Positions 18,359 to 26,705 of a DNA stretch of 64,000 nucleotides are shown in pieces. Position 1 is the first letter of the stretch; each line of letters begins with the position of its first letter. This DNA comes from Thalassospira lohafexi (lineage in GTDB: Bacteria > Pseudomonadota > Alphaproteobacteria > Rhodospirillales > Thalassospiraceae), in the NCBI RefSeq assembly GCF_002844275.1, contig NZ_NXGX01000003.1:415549-479548 (forward strand), given 5' to 3'. Both the position numbers and the translations under genes were made by a program. Below the pieces are notes generated by a model. The model was not told the DNA's origin. It saw only the letters and a program-made list of their open reading frames with translations, and made no database searches.

Positions 18359-18497
18359 GGGGGAGTACCTTTGGTTTGCGGGTGGTGAAGCAGGGCATGT
18401 GTACCTTGCTTGGAAAGGCATAGCGCACCCAGCCTGAGTGATGTTTCGATGCAGATCGAACTATCGATATGGACAGGCCGGACAAAGGATTGTATTA

Positions 18498-18516
18498 AAT
18501 GTTATGTTATAACGTT
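18498..18516. promoter_or_regulatory. Putative Zur (zinc uptake regulator) box
   Basis: AATGTTATGTTATAACGTT matches the known Zur-box pattern AATGTTATANTATAACATT at all but two defined positions and is itself a near-palindrome (7 of 9 pairs). It extends into a looser 30-bp palindrome at 18495-18524. It sits about 20 bases before the start of the zinc-chaperone-like gene, well placed to block its transcription in zinc-replete cells, and could also influence the divergent NIPSNAP-like operon. Confidence 0.72.
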
Positions 18517-18536
18517 ACATTAAATAGGGGCATCTT

Positions 18537-19772
18537 TTGTTCAAAAATATTGCGCGCGCCGCCATGGTGAGCGGTGTGGTTATGATGCCGGTTTTCGGGA
18601 TATCAGTCGCACAGGCTGCCGATGAAACACGGCAAGCATGGCGTCTTTTTGTTACTAACCAGCAAGAGGGCGGTGTTACCGTTGTTGATCTGGAGAAAAA
18701 GGCGGTTATCGACCGGTTTGATACAGCTGGCTATGTGACCCATCTGGTGCCAAGCGAGAGTGGAAAGACTCTGGCGGCAGTTCAAATGGATCATGATGCC
18801 GTGGCGGTGATCGATAGCGGGATTGAGGTTTTCTCCCACGGGGATCATGCTGATATCGACATTAAGGATGTGACGTTGCTGCCGGTTGGCATAAATGGCA
18901 AACGCCCGGTTCATGCGGTTCCCCATGATGGCGCGTTCTATATGTTTTTTGACGGAGAGGGTGTTGCAAAGGTCTTTGATGAAAAGGACCTTCTTGCGGG
19001 GAGCTCTGCTCATGGTGACGTGAAAGCGACCGCACCTCATCATGGTGTGGTGGTGCCGATGGGCGATTATTATCTTATTTCCGAACCTAATCTTGCCGTT
19101 GAAACCAAGCCGGGCAGCTTGCCGCCGCGTTTGGGGCTTAAGGTTGTCGACCCGGCGGGCAAACAGGTTGGCGATATTCACACCTGCACGGGGCTTCACG
19201 GCGAAGCCTACTCGGCCGGTATTGTCGCGTTTGGCTGTAAAGAAGGGGTGATTACTGCCCAGCTGAGCGGCAACGATGCGCCAGCGATCAAGATGCTGTC
19301 TTATGGCGACGATATGCCAAACGGACGTGTGGGCCATTTGGCCGGTGGCAAAGCCATGCAATTCTTCCTTGGTGATTATGGTGCGGACAAGCTGGTGGTG
19401 ATTGAGCCAACCGAAGATGCCCCCTTCCGGCTGGTTGACTTGCCGGTGCGCTATGTTCATTTCGCGCTTGATCCGGCACAGGTGACGATTGCCTATGTCT
19501 TTACCGAAGACGGGTATCTGCATGCGGTTGATGTTCTTGATGGCAAGATTGTCCGTTCGCAACAGATTACCAAGCCCTATAGCAAGGACGGGCATTGGCG
19601 CGACCCGCGGCCCCGCATTGCGGTTGCCGGTGATGTGATTGCCGTGACTGATCCGCGCGAACATCTGGTGCGGCTTGTCGATGCCAAAAGTTTTGCCGAT
19701 AAGGGCGAGATCACGGTTGAGGGGCTGCCGTTCAACATCGTTGCGGTTGGCGGGTCCGGGCTGTCGCACTAA
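18537..19772 (+). CDS. aztD: AztD-like periplasmic zinc metallochaperone
   Basis: A 411-residue secreted protein resembling AztD, which in known systems passes zinc to the ABC-transporter binding protein AztC. The signal peptide runs to about residue 27 (ISVAQA then ADETRQ). The mature part looks like a beta-propeller of WD-like blades (GGVTVVDLEKK, DKLVVIEPTEDAPF, GYLHAVDVLDGK). A metal-binding cluster FSHGDHADID lies near 99-108, with further His residues in PHHGV. Cysteines in HTCTGLHGEAYSAGIVAFGC may form a disulfide. The start is a TTG preceded by AGGGG. No aztABC transporter genes are nearby, so it is an orphan here. The Zur-like box directly upstream supports a zinc role. Confidence 0.82.
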   Translation: MFKNIARAAMVSGVVMMPVFGISVAQAADETRQAWRLFVTNQQEGGVTVVDLEKKAVIDRFDTAGYVTHLVPSESGKTLAAVQMDHDAVAVIDSGIEVFSHGDHADIDIKDVTLLPVGINGKRPVHAVPHDGAFYMFFDGEGVAKVFDEKDLLAGSSAHGDVKATAPHHGVVVPMGDYYLISEPNLAVETKPGSLPPRLGLKVVDPAGKQVGDIHTCTGLHGEAYSAGIVAFGCKEGVITAQLSGNDAPAIKMLSYGDDMPNGRVGHLAGGKAMQFFLGDYGADKLVVIEPTEDAPFRLVDLPVRYVHFALDPAQVTIAYVFTEDGYLHAVDVLDGKIVRSQQITKPYSKDGHWRDPRPRIAVAGDVIAVTDPREHLVRLVDAKSFADKGEITVEGLPFNIVAVGGSGLSH

Positions 19773-19807
19773 GGCCGCTATCCCTTCGATGCATCAAAAT
19801 GCAATGA

Positions 19808-19838
19808 AGCGGGCAGATATCGGTTCTGCCCGCTTTTT
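19808..19838 (+). terminator. Terminator of the aztD-like gene
   Basis: Ten-base perfect stem AGCGGGCAGA/TCTGCCCGCT, seven-base loop and T-run, 36 bases after the stop codon. Confidence 0.9.
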
Positions 19839-19869
19839 CACATCACACCTTTGGCTTTGTTGCCCGACA

Positions 19870-19899
19870 TTCATCATTCGATTATCATCGAACTATGAA
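19870..19899. promoter_or_regulatory. Palindrome overlapping the ArsR-family start codon (putative self-operator)
   Basis: Two 13-base arms, TTCATCATTCGAT and ATCGAACTATGAA, are inverted copies at 11 of 13 positions around a four-base TATC centre. The arrangement is like the 12-2-12 operators of ArsR/SmtB repressors. The right arm includes the ATG of the regulator gene, so binding would block its own expression. Confidence 0.65.
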
Positions 19900-20575
19900 A
19901 GAAGGACCCGATATTGCCCGCGTGGCCGCATTGCTTGGCGATCCGGCACGCGCAAATATGCTGACAGCCTTAATGGGCGGCAAAGCATTAACCGCAACCG
20001 AATTGGCACAGGAAGCCGGGGTGACGCCGCAAACCGCAAGTTCGCATCTGGCGAAACTTGAAGCCGGACAGATTGTGATCCCGCGCAAGCAGGGTCGGCA
20101 TCGCTATTTCACGCTGTCTGGTCCCGATATTGTCGAGGCGCTTGAAGTCATGATGGGGATTGCCAATCGGGTCGGGCATAACCGGGTGCGTACCGGCCCC
20201 AAAGACCCCGAATTGCGTCGCGCACGGGTGTGTTACGACCATTTGGCGGGGGATATGGGGGTAGCGCTGTTTGACGGTTTGTCAAAACGCAAGCTTATCA
20301 AGACCGATTTGAATGGAGTGGCTCTGACCGATGCCGGTGTGGATTTTGCCAACGGGTTTGGCATCGATCTGGCGGCGTTGCGCCAAAATCGCCGTCCGTT
20401 ATGCCGTGAATGTCTGGACTGGAGTGCCCGGCAATCGCATCTGGCTGGGTCGTTCGGGGCGGCGTTGCTGGATCGGTTTTATGATTTGGGTTGGGCGCGG
20501 CGTATGAGCGAGTCGCGGATTGTCCGGTTCAGTGCCGAAGGGGAGCAAAAATTTCGCGAACTGGTCGGAGACTAA
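19895..20575 (+). CDS. ArsR-family regulator with C-terminal Cys/His-containing domain
   Basis: A 226-residue DNA-binding regulator. The N-terminal winged helix is classical ArsR: ALLGDPARANMLTALM, then the recognition helix TPQTASSHLAKLEAG near 44-58 and the wing RKQGRHRYFTLSG. The C-terminal half is an extension with two conserved-looking motifs: RVCYDHLAGDMGV (Cys113, His116) and CRECLDWSARQSHLAGSFG (Cys170, Cys173, His182). These could bind metal or react with thiol-modifying agents. No convincing ribosome site precedes the ATG, which lies in the palindrome. It follows the aztD-like gene but is separated by a terminator. Ligand unknown. Confidence 0.88.
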   Translation: MKEGPDIARVAALLGDPARANMLTALMGGKALTATELAQEAGVTPQTASSHLAKLEAGQIVIPRKQGRHRYFTLSGPDIVEALEVMMGIANRVGHNRVRTGPKDPELRRARVCYDHLAGDMGVALFDGLSKRKLIKTDLNGVALTDAGVDFANGFGIDLAALRQNRRPLCRECLDWSARQSHLAGSFGAALLDRFYDLGWARRMSESRIVRFSAEGEQKFRELVGD

Positions 20576-20578
20576 AGG

Positions 20579-21325
20579 TCAGCCTTTTAAAAGCGCATCG
20601 ACAAAAGCGGGGACCAGTTCCGTTGCCGGGCCATAGGTGCTGTGGTCAAACAGGGTGGCACCCGTGCTGGGTTCAAGATTGAGCTCCACCGTTTCGGCCC
20701 CGGCTTCTTCATGGGCAACTTGAACAAATCCGGCTGCCGGATAGACATTGCCCGATGTGCCAATCGACATGAACAATCCGCAATCACCCAAGGCGGCATA
20801 GATGCGGTCCATCTCAAGCGGCATTTCGCCAAACCAGACGACATGTGGACGCAGACCACCAGCTTTGCCACACGCCGGGCAGGCGGTTTCCTTGGCGAGG
20901 TCGTCTGCCCATGCGGTCAGAAGATCACAGTGATTACAGCGGATTTTAAGCAGTTCGCCGTGCATATGGATCAGGTTTTTTGATCCGGCCCGGCCATGCA
21001 GATCATCAATGTTCTGGGTCACCAGCAAAACATCACCGGGCCATTCGGTTTCAAGCCGGGCAAGTGCATGATGGGCGGCGTTGGGCTGGATATTCGAATC
21101 CAGAAGAGCTGCGCGCCGGTCATTGTAAAAATGATGGACCAGATCGGGATTATTGACGAAGGCGTCGGGGGTGGCGACGTCAGAAATATCATATTTCGCC
21201 CAGATACCATCGGGATCGCGGAATGTATGCAACCCGCTTTCCTTTGAAATGCCAGCCCCGGTCAGAATGACAATCGGGGCGGCTTCATCGCGCAGGATGT
21301 CAATCAGGTCGGGACGAAGTGGCAT
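20579..21325 (-). CDS. cobB: NAD-dependent protein deacylase, Sir2 family
   Basis: Sirtuin that removes acyl groups from lysine side chains using NAD. From the ATG at 21325 it has 248 residues: GAGIS at 23-27, TQNIDDLHGRAG near 103-114, catalytic His122 in HMHGE, and a zinc site of Cys130, Cys133, Cys149 and Cys152. Tyr67 and Arg70 (FYNDRR) form the Y-x2-R pair that in class III sirtuins accepts succinyl or malonyl lysine, so desuccinylase activity is plausible. A TTG at 21355 would add ten residues. Its stop lies three bases from that of the convergent ArsR-family gene. Confidence 0.94.
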   Translation of the reverse strand: MPLRPDLIDILRDEAAPIVILTGAGISKESGLHTFRDPDGIWAKYDISDVATPDAFVNNPDLVHHFYNDRRAALLDSNIQPNAAHHALARLETEWPGDVLLVTQNIDDLHGRAGSKNLIHMHGELLKIRCNHCDLLTAWADDLAKETACPACGKAGGLRPHVVWFGEMPLEMDRIYAALGDCGLFMSIGTSGNVYPAAGFVQVAHEEAGAETVELNLEPSTGATLFDHSTYGPATELVPAFVDALLKG

Positions 21326-21359
21326 GGGGAGGTGTCCTGTCGGGTTGGCAATCAATGTT

Positions 21360-21429
21360 TTTCGCGGGCATGACGACTGTAGAGGGATTCAGAGTAACCG
21401 TCTTGAGAGAGTACGTCATTCCCGCGAAA
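21360..21429. repeat. Small inverted-repeat element of the GTCATTCCCGC type
   Basis: Arms TTTCGCGGGCATGACG (21360-21375) and CGTCATTCCCGCGAAA (21414-21429) are inverted copies with one mismatch, separated by 38 bases. The right arm runs on into GGTGGGAATCTCTG. The CGTCATTCCCGCGAAAG word is a dispersed repeat I recall from many proteobacterial genomes. The element lies between the cobB start and the grpE terminator, in non-coding space. Confidence 0.75.
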
Positions 21430-21458
21430 GGTGGGAATCTCTGTGCGTCTGGACTCAA

Positions 21459-21492
21459 AACGGCCCCGCCAAGTATGTCTGGCAGGGCCGTT
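21459..21492 (-). terminator. Terminator of grpE
   Basis: Stem AACGGCCCCGCCA/TGGCAGGGCCGTT with one G-T pair and an eight-base loop, followed by TTTTG on the minus strand, 47 bases after grpE. Confidence 0.85.
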
Positions 21493-21538
21493 GATAAACC
21501 CGATCCGCTAAAACCGGTTTATTTTGGTGCTGTCGTGC

Positions 21539-22180
21539 TTAGGCCGAGGTATCGACATTCCCGCCCGGAGTGTCGTCCTTGGGCGCTTGCTCAGCAGGCG
21601 GGTTTTTGGTCACACCGACCATGGCAGGGCGCAGCAAGCGGCCTTTGAGCATATAACCGGCCTGCATCACCTGTGCGACATGCCCGTCCGGATAGTCCGG
21701 GTTCGGCATTTCAAACACGGCCTGATGCTTGTTCGGGTCGAGCTTTTCACCAAGCGGCTCAAGCTTTTCAACGCCATTCTTTTCAAGCGCCTTAAGAAGC
21801 GTCTGTTCGGTCATTTCAACGCCTTCAAACAGCGTTTTCATCGCCGGATCGGCATTGGAGGTGTCGCCAGCAGCATCAAGGGCGCGGCGCAAGTTATCCC
21901 CAACGTCAAGAAGCTCACGGGCAAATTTGGTAATTGCGTAGTTGCCAGCGTCCTCGACATCCTTTTTGGCGCGGCGGCGGGTGTTTTCCACCTCGGCGGC
22001 CTGGCGCAACAGACGGTCTTTCAGTTCTGCAACTTCGGCTTCAAGGGCGGTGATCGGATCTTCGATCACGACATCTTCGTGCTCAGCCGCGTTCGCCTCT
22101 GCTGCGATATCTTCGGCTGCGGCCTGCTCTGCATTTACATCGTGCAGATCGTCCGGGGTGTTTTTTGCGGTTTCCGACAT
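21539..22180 (-). CDS. grpE: GrpE, nucleotide exchange factor for DnaK
   Basis: Cytoplasmic co-chaperone that releases ADP from DnaK. The start at 22180 (MSETAKNTPDD) gives 213 residues; the longer frame adds 20 basic residues that overlap hrcA. An acidic, disordered N-terminus leads into the long coiled-coil helix (LEAEVAELKDRLLRQAAEVENTR region), then the beta-domain with the family motif VFEMPNPDYPDGHVAQVMQ. It lies 52 bases downstream of hrcA on the same strand, forming an hrcA-grpE heat-shock operon; dnaK-dnaJ is elsewhere in the window. Confidence 0.96.
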   Translation of the reverse strand: MSETAKNTPDDLHDVNAEQAAAEDIAAEANAAEHEDVVIEDPITALEAEVAELKDRLLRQAAEVENTRRRAKKDVEDAGNYAITKFARELLDVGDNLRRALDAAGDTSNADPAMKTLFEGVEMTEQTLLKALEKNGVEKLEPLGEKLDPNKHQAVFEMPNPDYPDGHVAQVMQAGYMLKGRLLRPAMVGVTKNPPAEQAPKDDTPGGNVDTSA

Positions 22181-22232
22181 GGCTAACCTATGTACTTTCA
22201 CGTTTATGCGGCCTGACACGCAGCGCCGCGAT

Positions 22233-23291
22233 TTATCCAATCAGTCGACCGACCAGTTTGGCGGTGTAATCGACCAGCGGAATGATCCGGGCATAATTGA
22301 TCCGGGTTGGTCCGACAACCCCGATTGCGCCCACAATGCTGCCTTCGGCGTTTTGATAGGGCGAAATCACCATCGAAAGGCCCGATCCACCGAATAATTT
22401 GTTTTCCGACCCGATGAAAATCTGAACACCCTGGGCGTCCGTCGTCACATCGAGCAGTTCGATCATCTGATCGCGGGCCTCAAGCACGTTAAACAGGCGG
22501 CGCACGGATTCAAGCTGTTCAATCGTATCGATATTTTCCAACAGCTGGGATTGACCCTTAACAATCAGGGACGATCCCTTGATCCCGCCAGCCCATGTTG
22601 CAAGGCCTGCATCAATCAATCCGGCTGAAAGGTCGTCAAGCTCCTGGCGCAACTGATCACGTTCCTGGGTGATCAACAGGCGCGCATCGTCAAGAGTCTT
22701 TCCAGCCAACCGGCTATTTAGATAATTCGCGGCTTCTGTCAATGCCGAACCGGGCAAATCTGTTGGAACATCAAGGATTCGATTTTCAACGTTGCCGTTC
22801 TGCGACACCAGGACAGCAAGAACCTTGCCCGGTGAAAGCCCAACAAATTCAATTTGTTTGAGCCGCAATCCATCGGTTTTTGGGGCGACAACAAGCCCGG
22901 CACAGCGCGACAGCCCCGATAACATGGTGGTGGCTTCGCCCAGCATCTGATCAAGCGAATATCCCGCCTGTTCGCAATTTTTGGTCAGTTGATCGCGTTC
23001 GGCATTGGGAAGGTCACCGACCTCCATCAGTGCATTCACAAACAGACGCAGGCCCTTTTCACTGGGCAACCGTCCGGCCGAGACATGCGGGGCCACCAGC
23101 AATCCCATGTCTTCAAGGTCGGACATCACATTGCGAATGGTCGCCGCCGACAGGTTTTCAGACATCCGGCGTGCAATCGAACGTGACCCGATGGGTTCGC
23201 CGGTTGCGACGTAGGCATCAACGATCTGGCGGAACACTTCGCGTGTCCGCACGTTCATATCGCCAAGTAGAGTGTCGTCGAAATGCGCCAT
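22233..23291 (-). CDS. hrcA: Heat-inducible transcription repressor HrcA
   Basis: Repressor of class I heat-shock genes that binds CIRCE operators and is tuned by GroEL. The start at 23291 (MAHFDDTLLGDMNVR) gives 353 residues. An N-terminal winged helix includes GEPIGSRSIARRM and LSAATIRNVMSDLEDMG (about 35-65), followed by the GRLPSEKGLRLFV block and the C-terminal PYQNAEGSIVGAIGVVGPTR. The upstream alternative start adds residues unlike the family. No CIRCE sequence is seen near it or near dnaK, so its targets probably lie outside (groESL). Confidence 0.95.
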   Translation of the reverse strand: MAHFDDTLLGDMNVRTREVFRQIVDAYVATGEPIGSRSIARRMSENLSAATIRNVMSDLEDMGLLVAPHVSAGRLPSEKGLRLFVNALMEVGDLPNAERDQLTKNCEQAGYSLDQMLGEATTMLSGLSRCAGLVVAPKTDGLRLKQIEFVGLSPGKVLAVLVSQNGNVENRILDVPTDLPGSALTEAANYLNSRLAGKTLDDARLLITQERDQLRQELDDLSAGLIDAGLATWAGGIKGSSLIVKGQSQLLENIDTIEQLESVRRLFNVLEARDQMIELLDVTTDAQGVQIFIGSENKLFGGSGLSMVISPYQNAEGSIVGAIGVVGPTRINYARIIPLVDYTAKLVGRLIG

Positions 23292-23341
23292 TTTCTGTGT
23301 GTGACCATAGTTTGCGCAAGATTGCGTCAAAAGGTGATACG

Positions 23342-23370
23342 AATTTAGTCAGCCCAAGTCCAACCGTCAA
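23342..23370 (-). promoter_or_regulatory. Probable sigma-70 promoter for hrcA-grpE
   Basis: On the minus strand TTGACG (-35) and TAAATT (-10) are 17 bases apart, 51 bases before the hrcA ATG. No sigma-32-like match was found here. Confidence 0.5.
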
Positions 23371-23580
23371 TCGCACCGGATTTGCAGTGAGAAGCGCAAG
23401 GGTACCATCAATCAAGTACTTAGTTTCAAAACCCGTCAAAGCGCAATGCGAATCGCGCCAATTATCACGGGGAAACTGCTGGACCTTTGGCGGGTGTCAT
23501 CTTACTTTGGGCGAAATTTCAGATTATTCGCGTTGGTCGCCAAGGCCAGTGCCGTACAGACAAACAAGAGGTTCCCACTC

Positions 23581-24297
23581 ATGCGCCCATCCGGCCGTAC
23601 CCAAGATCAGCTTCGCGACGTTTCGATTGAAACCGGCATTTCTAAATATGCCGAAGGGTCATGCATGATCAAATTTGGCGATACCCATGTCATTTGTACG
23701 GCAACGGTCGAGGATAAGGTACCGGGCTGGATGCGCAATTCCGGCAAGGGCTGGATTACCGCAGAATACGGTATGCTGCCACGTGCGACGGACTCGCGCA
23801 TGAACCGCGAAGCCGCGCGCGGTGGTCAGTCGGGCCGGACTCAGGAAATTCAACGTTTGATCGGGCGTTCGATCCGGGCCGTGACCGATATGAAGGCCAT
23901 GGGCGAAATGCAGATGCGCCTTGATTGTGATGTCATTCAGGCCGATGGCGGCACGCGCACCGCATCAATCACCGGTGCCTATGTTGCCGCCCATCTGGCA
24001 TTTCAGGGTGTGCGTCGCCTTGGCCTGCTTAAGGAAATCCCACTGACCCAGCCGGTTGCAGCCATTTCGTGCGGTATTTATAACGGCAATGCGGTTCTTG
24101 ATCTTGATTACGCAGAAGACAGCAATGCCGGGGCCGATGCCAACTTTGTTTTGGCTGGCAATGGCGGCATTGTTGAGGTGCAGGCAACAGCAGAAGACGT
24201 GCCGTTTGATCGTGCAGCGTATGATCAGATGTTCGCGCTGGCCGAAAAAGGCTGCAAAGAGCTGTTTGCGAAACAGCGCGAGGCGCTTGGCCTTTAA
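23581..24297 (+). CDS. rph: Ribonuclease PH
   Basis: Phosphorolytic 3'-5' exoribonuclease that trims tRNA precursors. The start at 23581 ([19 protein letters not shown]) gives 238 residues, the normal length; AGAGG is upstream, and the 45 extra codons of the longer frame do not fit. Diagnostic blocks are [25 protein letters not shown] split across about 57-81, [12 protein letters not shown], and the active-site region [21 protein letters not shown]. It diverges from hrcA, and rdgB and hemW follow, a conserved alphaproteobacterial order. Confidence 0.97.
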   Translation: MRPSGRTQDQLRDVSIETGISKYAEGSCMIKFGDTHVICTATVEDKVPGWMRNSGKGWITAEYGMLPRATDSRMNREAARGGQSGRTQEIQRLIGRSIRAVTDMKAMGEMQMRLDCDVIQADGGTRTASITGAYVAAHLAFQGVRRLGLLKEIPLTQPVAAISCGIYNGNAVLDLDYAEDSNAGADANFVLAGNGGIVEVQATAEDVPFDRAAYDQMFALAEKGCKELFAKQREALGL

Positions 24298-24436
24298 GGT
24301 TGCTGATCTTCGTCTCATGCTGGCCTGCAAATGGCGGGTCGCTGCGCTTCCGATGCTCACGTACTTAAGTACGCTGCGCGTCGGTTCTCGCGACCAACCA
24401 TTTTCGACTCAGCATAAAACGAATCTCAACAACCTT
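24296..24436. repeat. 141-bp imperfect palindrome between rph and rdgB
   Basis: The two halves (24296-24366 and 24367-24436) are inverted copies over their full length: AAGGTTG/CAACCTT at the outer ends, then CGT/ACG, ATGCTG/CAGCAT, AAATGG/CCATTT, GGTCGC/GCGACC and CCGA/TCGG, with the perfect centre CGTACTTAAGTACG. About two thirds of positions pair, with unpaired blocks of similar size on each side. It begins inside the rph stop codon. It could act as a terminator or mRNA-stabilising hairpin, or be a dispersed palindromic repeat; it has no terminal T-run at the core hairpin. Confidence 0.8.
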
Positions 24437-24480
24437 ATTTTGCTTTAACCCCATTTTGAAAATCGCTTTCAGGCAAGAAC

Positions 24481-25077
24481 ATGGCCCGTCGCTTTACGGA
24501 AAAAAAACTGGTTATCGCCAGTCACAACAAAGGCAAAATCAAGGAAATCGGTGACCTTCTCGCACCCTTTGGGATTGAAGTGTTTTCCGCCGGTGACCTT
24601 GATCTTCCCGAACCCGAAGAAACCGAAAAGACCTTTATTGGCAATGCGCAGCTAAAATCGACTGCGGCGGCCAAGGGGGCGAACCTTCCGGCATTGGCCG
24701 ATGACAGCGGGCTTGCGGTATCGGCTCTTGATGGGGCGCCCGGTATTTATTCGGCGCGCTGGGCCGGGCCGGACAAGGATTTTGATATGGCGATGGAAAA
24801 GGTCCAGAACGGGATCGGCAGCCATCCGGATCGCCGGGCATCGTTTATCTGTGCGCTGTCACTGGCGTGGCCTGATGGGCATGTTGAGAATTTCGAAGGG
24901 CGGCTTGAAGGCGACATCGTTTGGCCCAAGCGCGGCCGTCATGGATTTGGCTATGACCCGATTTTCCAGCCCAAGGGATATGATCAAACCTTTGGCGAAA
25001 TAGAGCCAGCCATAAAGCATGAAATGAGCCACCGGGCCGATGCGTTCGCGCAATTGGTTGCGGCCTGCTTTAAATAA
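24481..25077 (+). CDS. rdgB: dITP/XTP pyrophosphatase RdgB
   Basis: House-cleaning nucleotidase that hydrolyses deaminated purine triphosphates (dITP, XTP) to keep them out of DNA and RNA. The 198 residues are standard. The nucleotide-binding [10 protein letters not shown] is at 14-23, then [26 protein letters not shown] near 72-97 with the metal-binding Asp pair, and [11 protein letters not shown] near 152-162, all family hallmarks. It follows rph across the large palindrome and precedes hemW by 114 bases. Confidence 0.97.
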   Translation: MARRFTEKKLVIASHNKGKIKEIGDLLAPFGIEVFSAGDLDLPEPEETEKTFIGNAQLKSTAAAKGANLPALADDSGLAVSALDGAPGIYSARWAGPDKDFDMAMEKVQNGIGSHPDRRASFICALSLAWPDGHVENFEGRLEGDIVWPKRGRHGFGYDPIFQPKGYDQTFGEIEPAIKHEMSHRADAFAQLVAACFK

Positions 25078-25191
25078 GTCTCTGGGCAGATTATCGCCCT
25101 GCATCGAACATATGCACGCATCGCTGATGTCATGATCGGCGGTGCGTGTTAGTTTATCGGCCAACATTCCCGTATTTGAAAAGAATTTCGC

Positions 25192-26385
25192 GTGTCCGCA
25201 ACCTCCGCTGAAACCGTGCCGTTTGGCATTTATATCCACTGGCCGTTTTGTCTGTCGAAATGCCCCTATTGCGATTTCAACAGCCATGTTGCCAACAGTG
25301 TCGATCATGTGCGCTGGCGCAAGGCATTGCGCGCCGAACTGGCGGCGGGTGCAGCGCGCCATCCGGGCCGGACGGTGGGATCGGTGTTTTTTGGCGGGGG
25401 CACGCCGTCGCTGATGGATCCGGAAACCGCGGGTGCCTTGATCGATGACATCAAGACGTTCTGGAACGTGACTGATGATATTGAAATCACGTTGGAAGCC
25501 AATCCGGGGACGGTTGAAATCGACCGGTTTTCGGCCTTTGCCGCCAATGGCATTAACCGGGTGTCGATTGGCATTCAGGCGCTCAATGACCGTGACCTCA
25601 AATTCCTTGGGCGGTTGCACAGTGCTGAGGAAGCCATGCGCGCGCTGGATGTTGCGACATCGGTGTTTGACCGGTTTTCGTTTGATCTGATCTATGCCCG
25701 CCCGGAACATGACCCCAAGGCGTGGCGCAAGGAACTTCGCGAAGGGCTTGCGATTGCCAATGGGCATATCTCGCTCTATCAGCTGACCATCGAGCCGGGC
25801 ACACAGTTTTACACCCTGCATCAGCGCGGTGAGTTGGTCGTCCCCGACGAAGACCTTGCGACCGAGCTTTATGAGATTACGCAGGAAGAAACGCAGGCGG
25901 CTGGTTATGGCTGTTATGAAGTGTCAAACCACGCCAAACCGGGGCAGGAAAGCCGCCATAATCTGGTGTATTGGCGCTATGGCGATTATCTTGGTATCGG
26001 TCCCGGCGCGCATGGCCGCGAAGCGATCATTCAGCCAGATGGCAGCACAGTCCCGACGGCGGTCCGCCGCCACCGGGCGCCCGATATCTGGCTGGACCGC
26101 GTGGAAAAGGCCGGGAACGGCACACAGGAAGAAACCGTGCTTGAGGCCGATGAACGCCTGCTTGAGATGGTGATGATGGGCTTGCGGCTTAATGAAACCA
26201 TTCCAACAGCCCGGTTTGAGCGGATCATTGGCAAAGGCCCGCGCGATGTTTTGGATAATGCGCGGCTTGAAACCCTGATCGGATCGGGGGATTTGATTTG
26301 TGATTCGGCCGGGCTTCGCACCACCGATCAGGGTCGGAACCGTTTGAACGGTGTATTGGGCTACTTATTCGACCCTGTAGCGTGA
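25192..26385 (+). CDS. hemW: Radical SAM heme chaperone HemW
   Basis: Radical SAM protein related to coproporphyrinogen dehydrogenase; HemW members deliver heme rather than oxidise coproporphyrinogen. The 397-residue protein starts at a GTG (MSATSAETVPFGIYIHWPF). The iron-sulfur motif is Cys20-x3-Cys24-x2-Cys27 in CLSKCPYC, and HemN-type enzymes have an extra cysteine right after this that is replaced here by Asp-Phe. VFFGGGTPSLM and RVSIGIQALND are typical. No clear ribosome site precedes the GTG. Last gene of the rph-rdgB-hemW cluster. Confidence 0.93.
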   Translation: MSATSAETVPFGIYIHWPFCLSKCPYCDFNSHVANSVDHVRWRKALRAELAAGAARHPGRTVGSVFFGGGTPSLMDPETAGALIDDIKTFWNVTDDIEITLEANPGTVEIDRFSAFAANGINRVSIGIQALNDRDLKFLGRLHSAEEAMRALDVATSVFDRFSFDLIYARPEHDPKAWRKELREGLAIANGHISLYQLTIEPGTQFYTLHQRGELVVPDEDLATELYEITQEETQAAGYGCYEVSNHAKPGQESRHNLVYWRYGDYLGIGPGAHGREAIIQPDGSTVPTAVRRHRAPDIWLDRVEKAGNGTQEETVLEADERLLEMVMMGLRLNETIPTARFERIIGKGPRDVLDNARLETLIGSGDLICDSAGLRTTDQGRNRLNGVLGYLFDPVA

Positions 26386-26512
26386 TGTAAGCGACGGCAT
26401 TAAAATGCCCGAAACCCTATGAAAACCGTGATGTTTCCGATATGGAACAGGCATCAGCCGCGTGTTGTGGAAACTTGCGGGGTTTAGTTTCATCAAACCA
26501 TCAAAAAGGTGG

Positions 26513-26540
26513 TTGACACTTCAAGCTGACCGCGTATATT
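26513..26540 (+). promoter_or_regulatory. Sigma-70 promoter of tRNA-Leu
   Basis: Consensus TTGACA (-35) and TATATT (-10) 16 bases apart; the predicted start is about 40 bases before the tRNA gene. Confidence 0.85.
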
Positions 26541-26588
26541 CCGCCCCGTTCCAGCGCATAGCGTCGGAACAAAACCACAAGCCCCTAT

Positions 26589-26675
<87 letters not shown>

Positions 26676-26676
26676 T

Positions 26677-26705
26677 ACCCCAGCACATTGATGATGTGCT
26701 GGGGT
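26677..26705 (+). terminator. Terminator of tRNA-Leu
   Basis: Twelve-base perfect stem ACCCCAGCACAT/ATGTGCTGGGGT around a five-base loop, starting one base after the CCA end. The T-run is weak (ATTGT). Confidence 0.8.

Noticed and set aside
23292..23580. CIRCE operator or RpoH promoter at hrcA
   Set aside because: No TTAGCACTC-N9-GAGTGCTAA match, and CTTG occurrences are not followed by a suitable -10.
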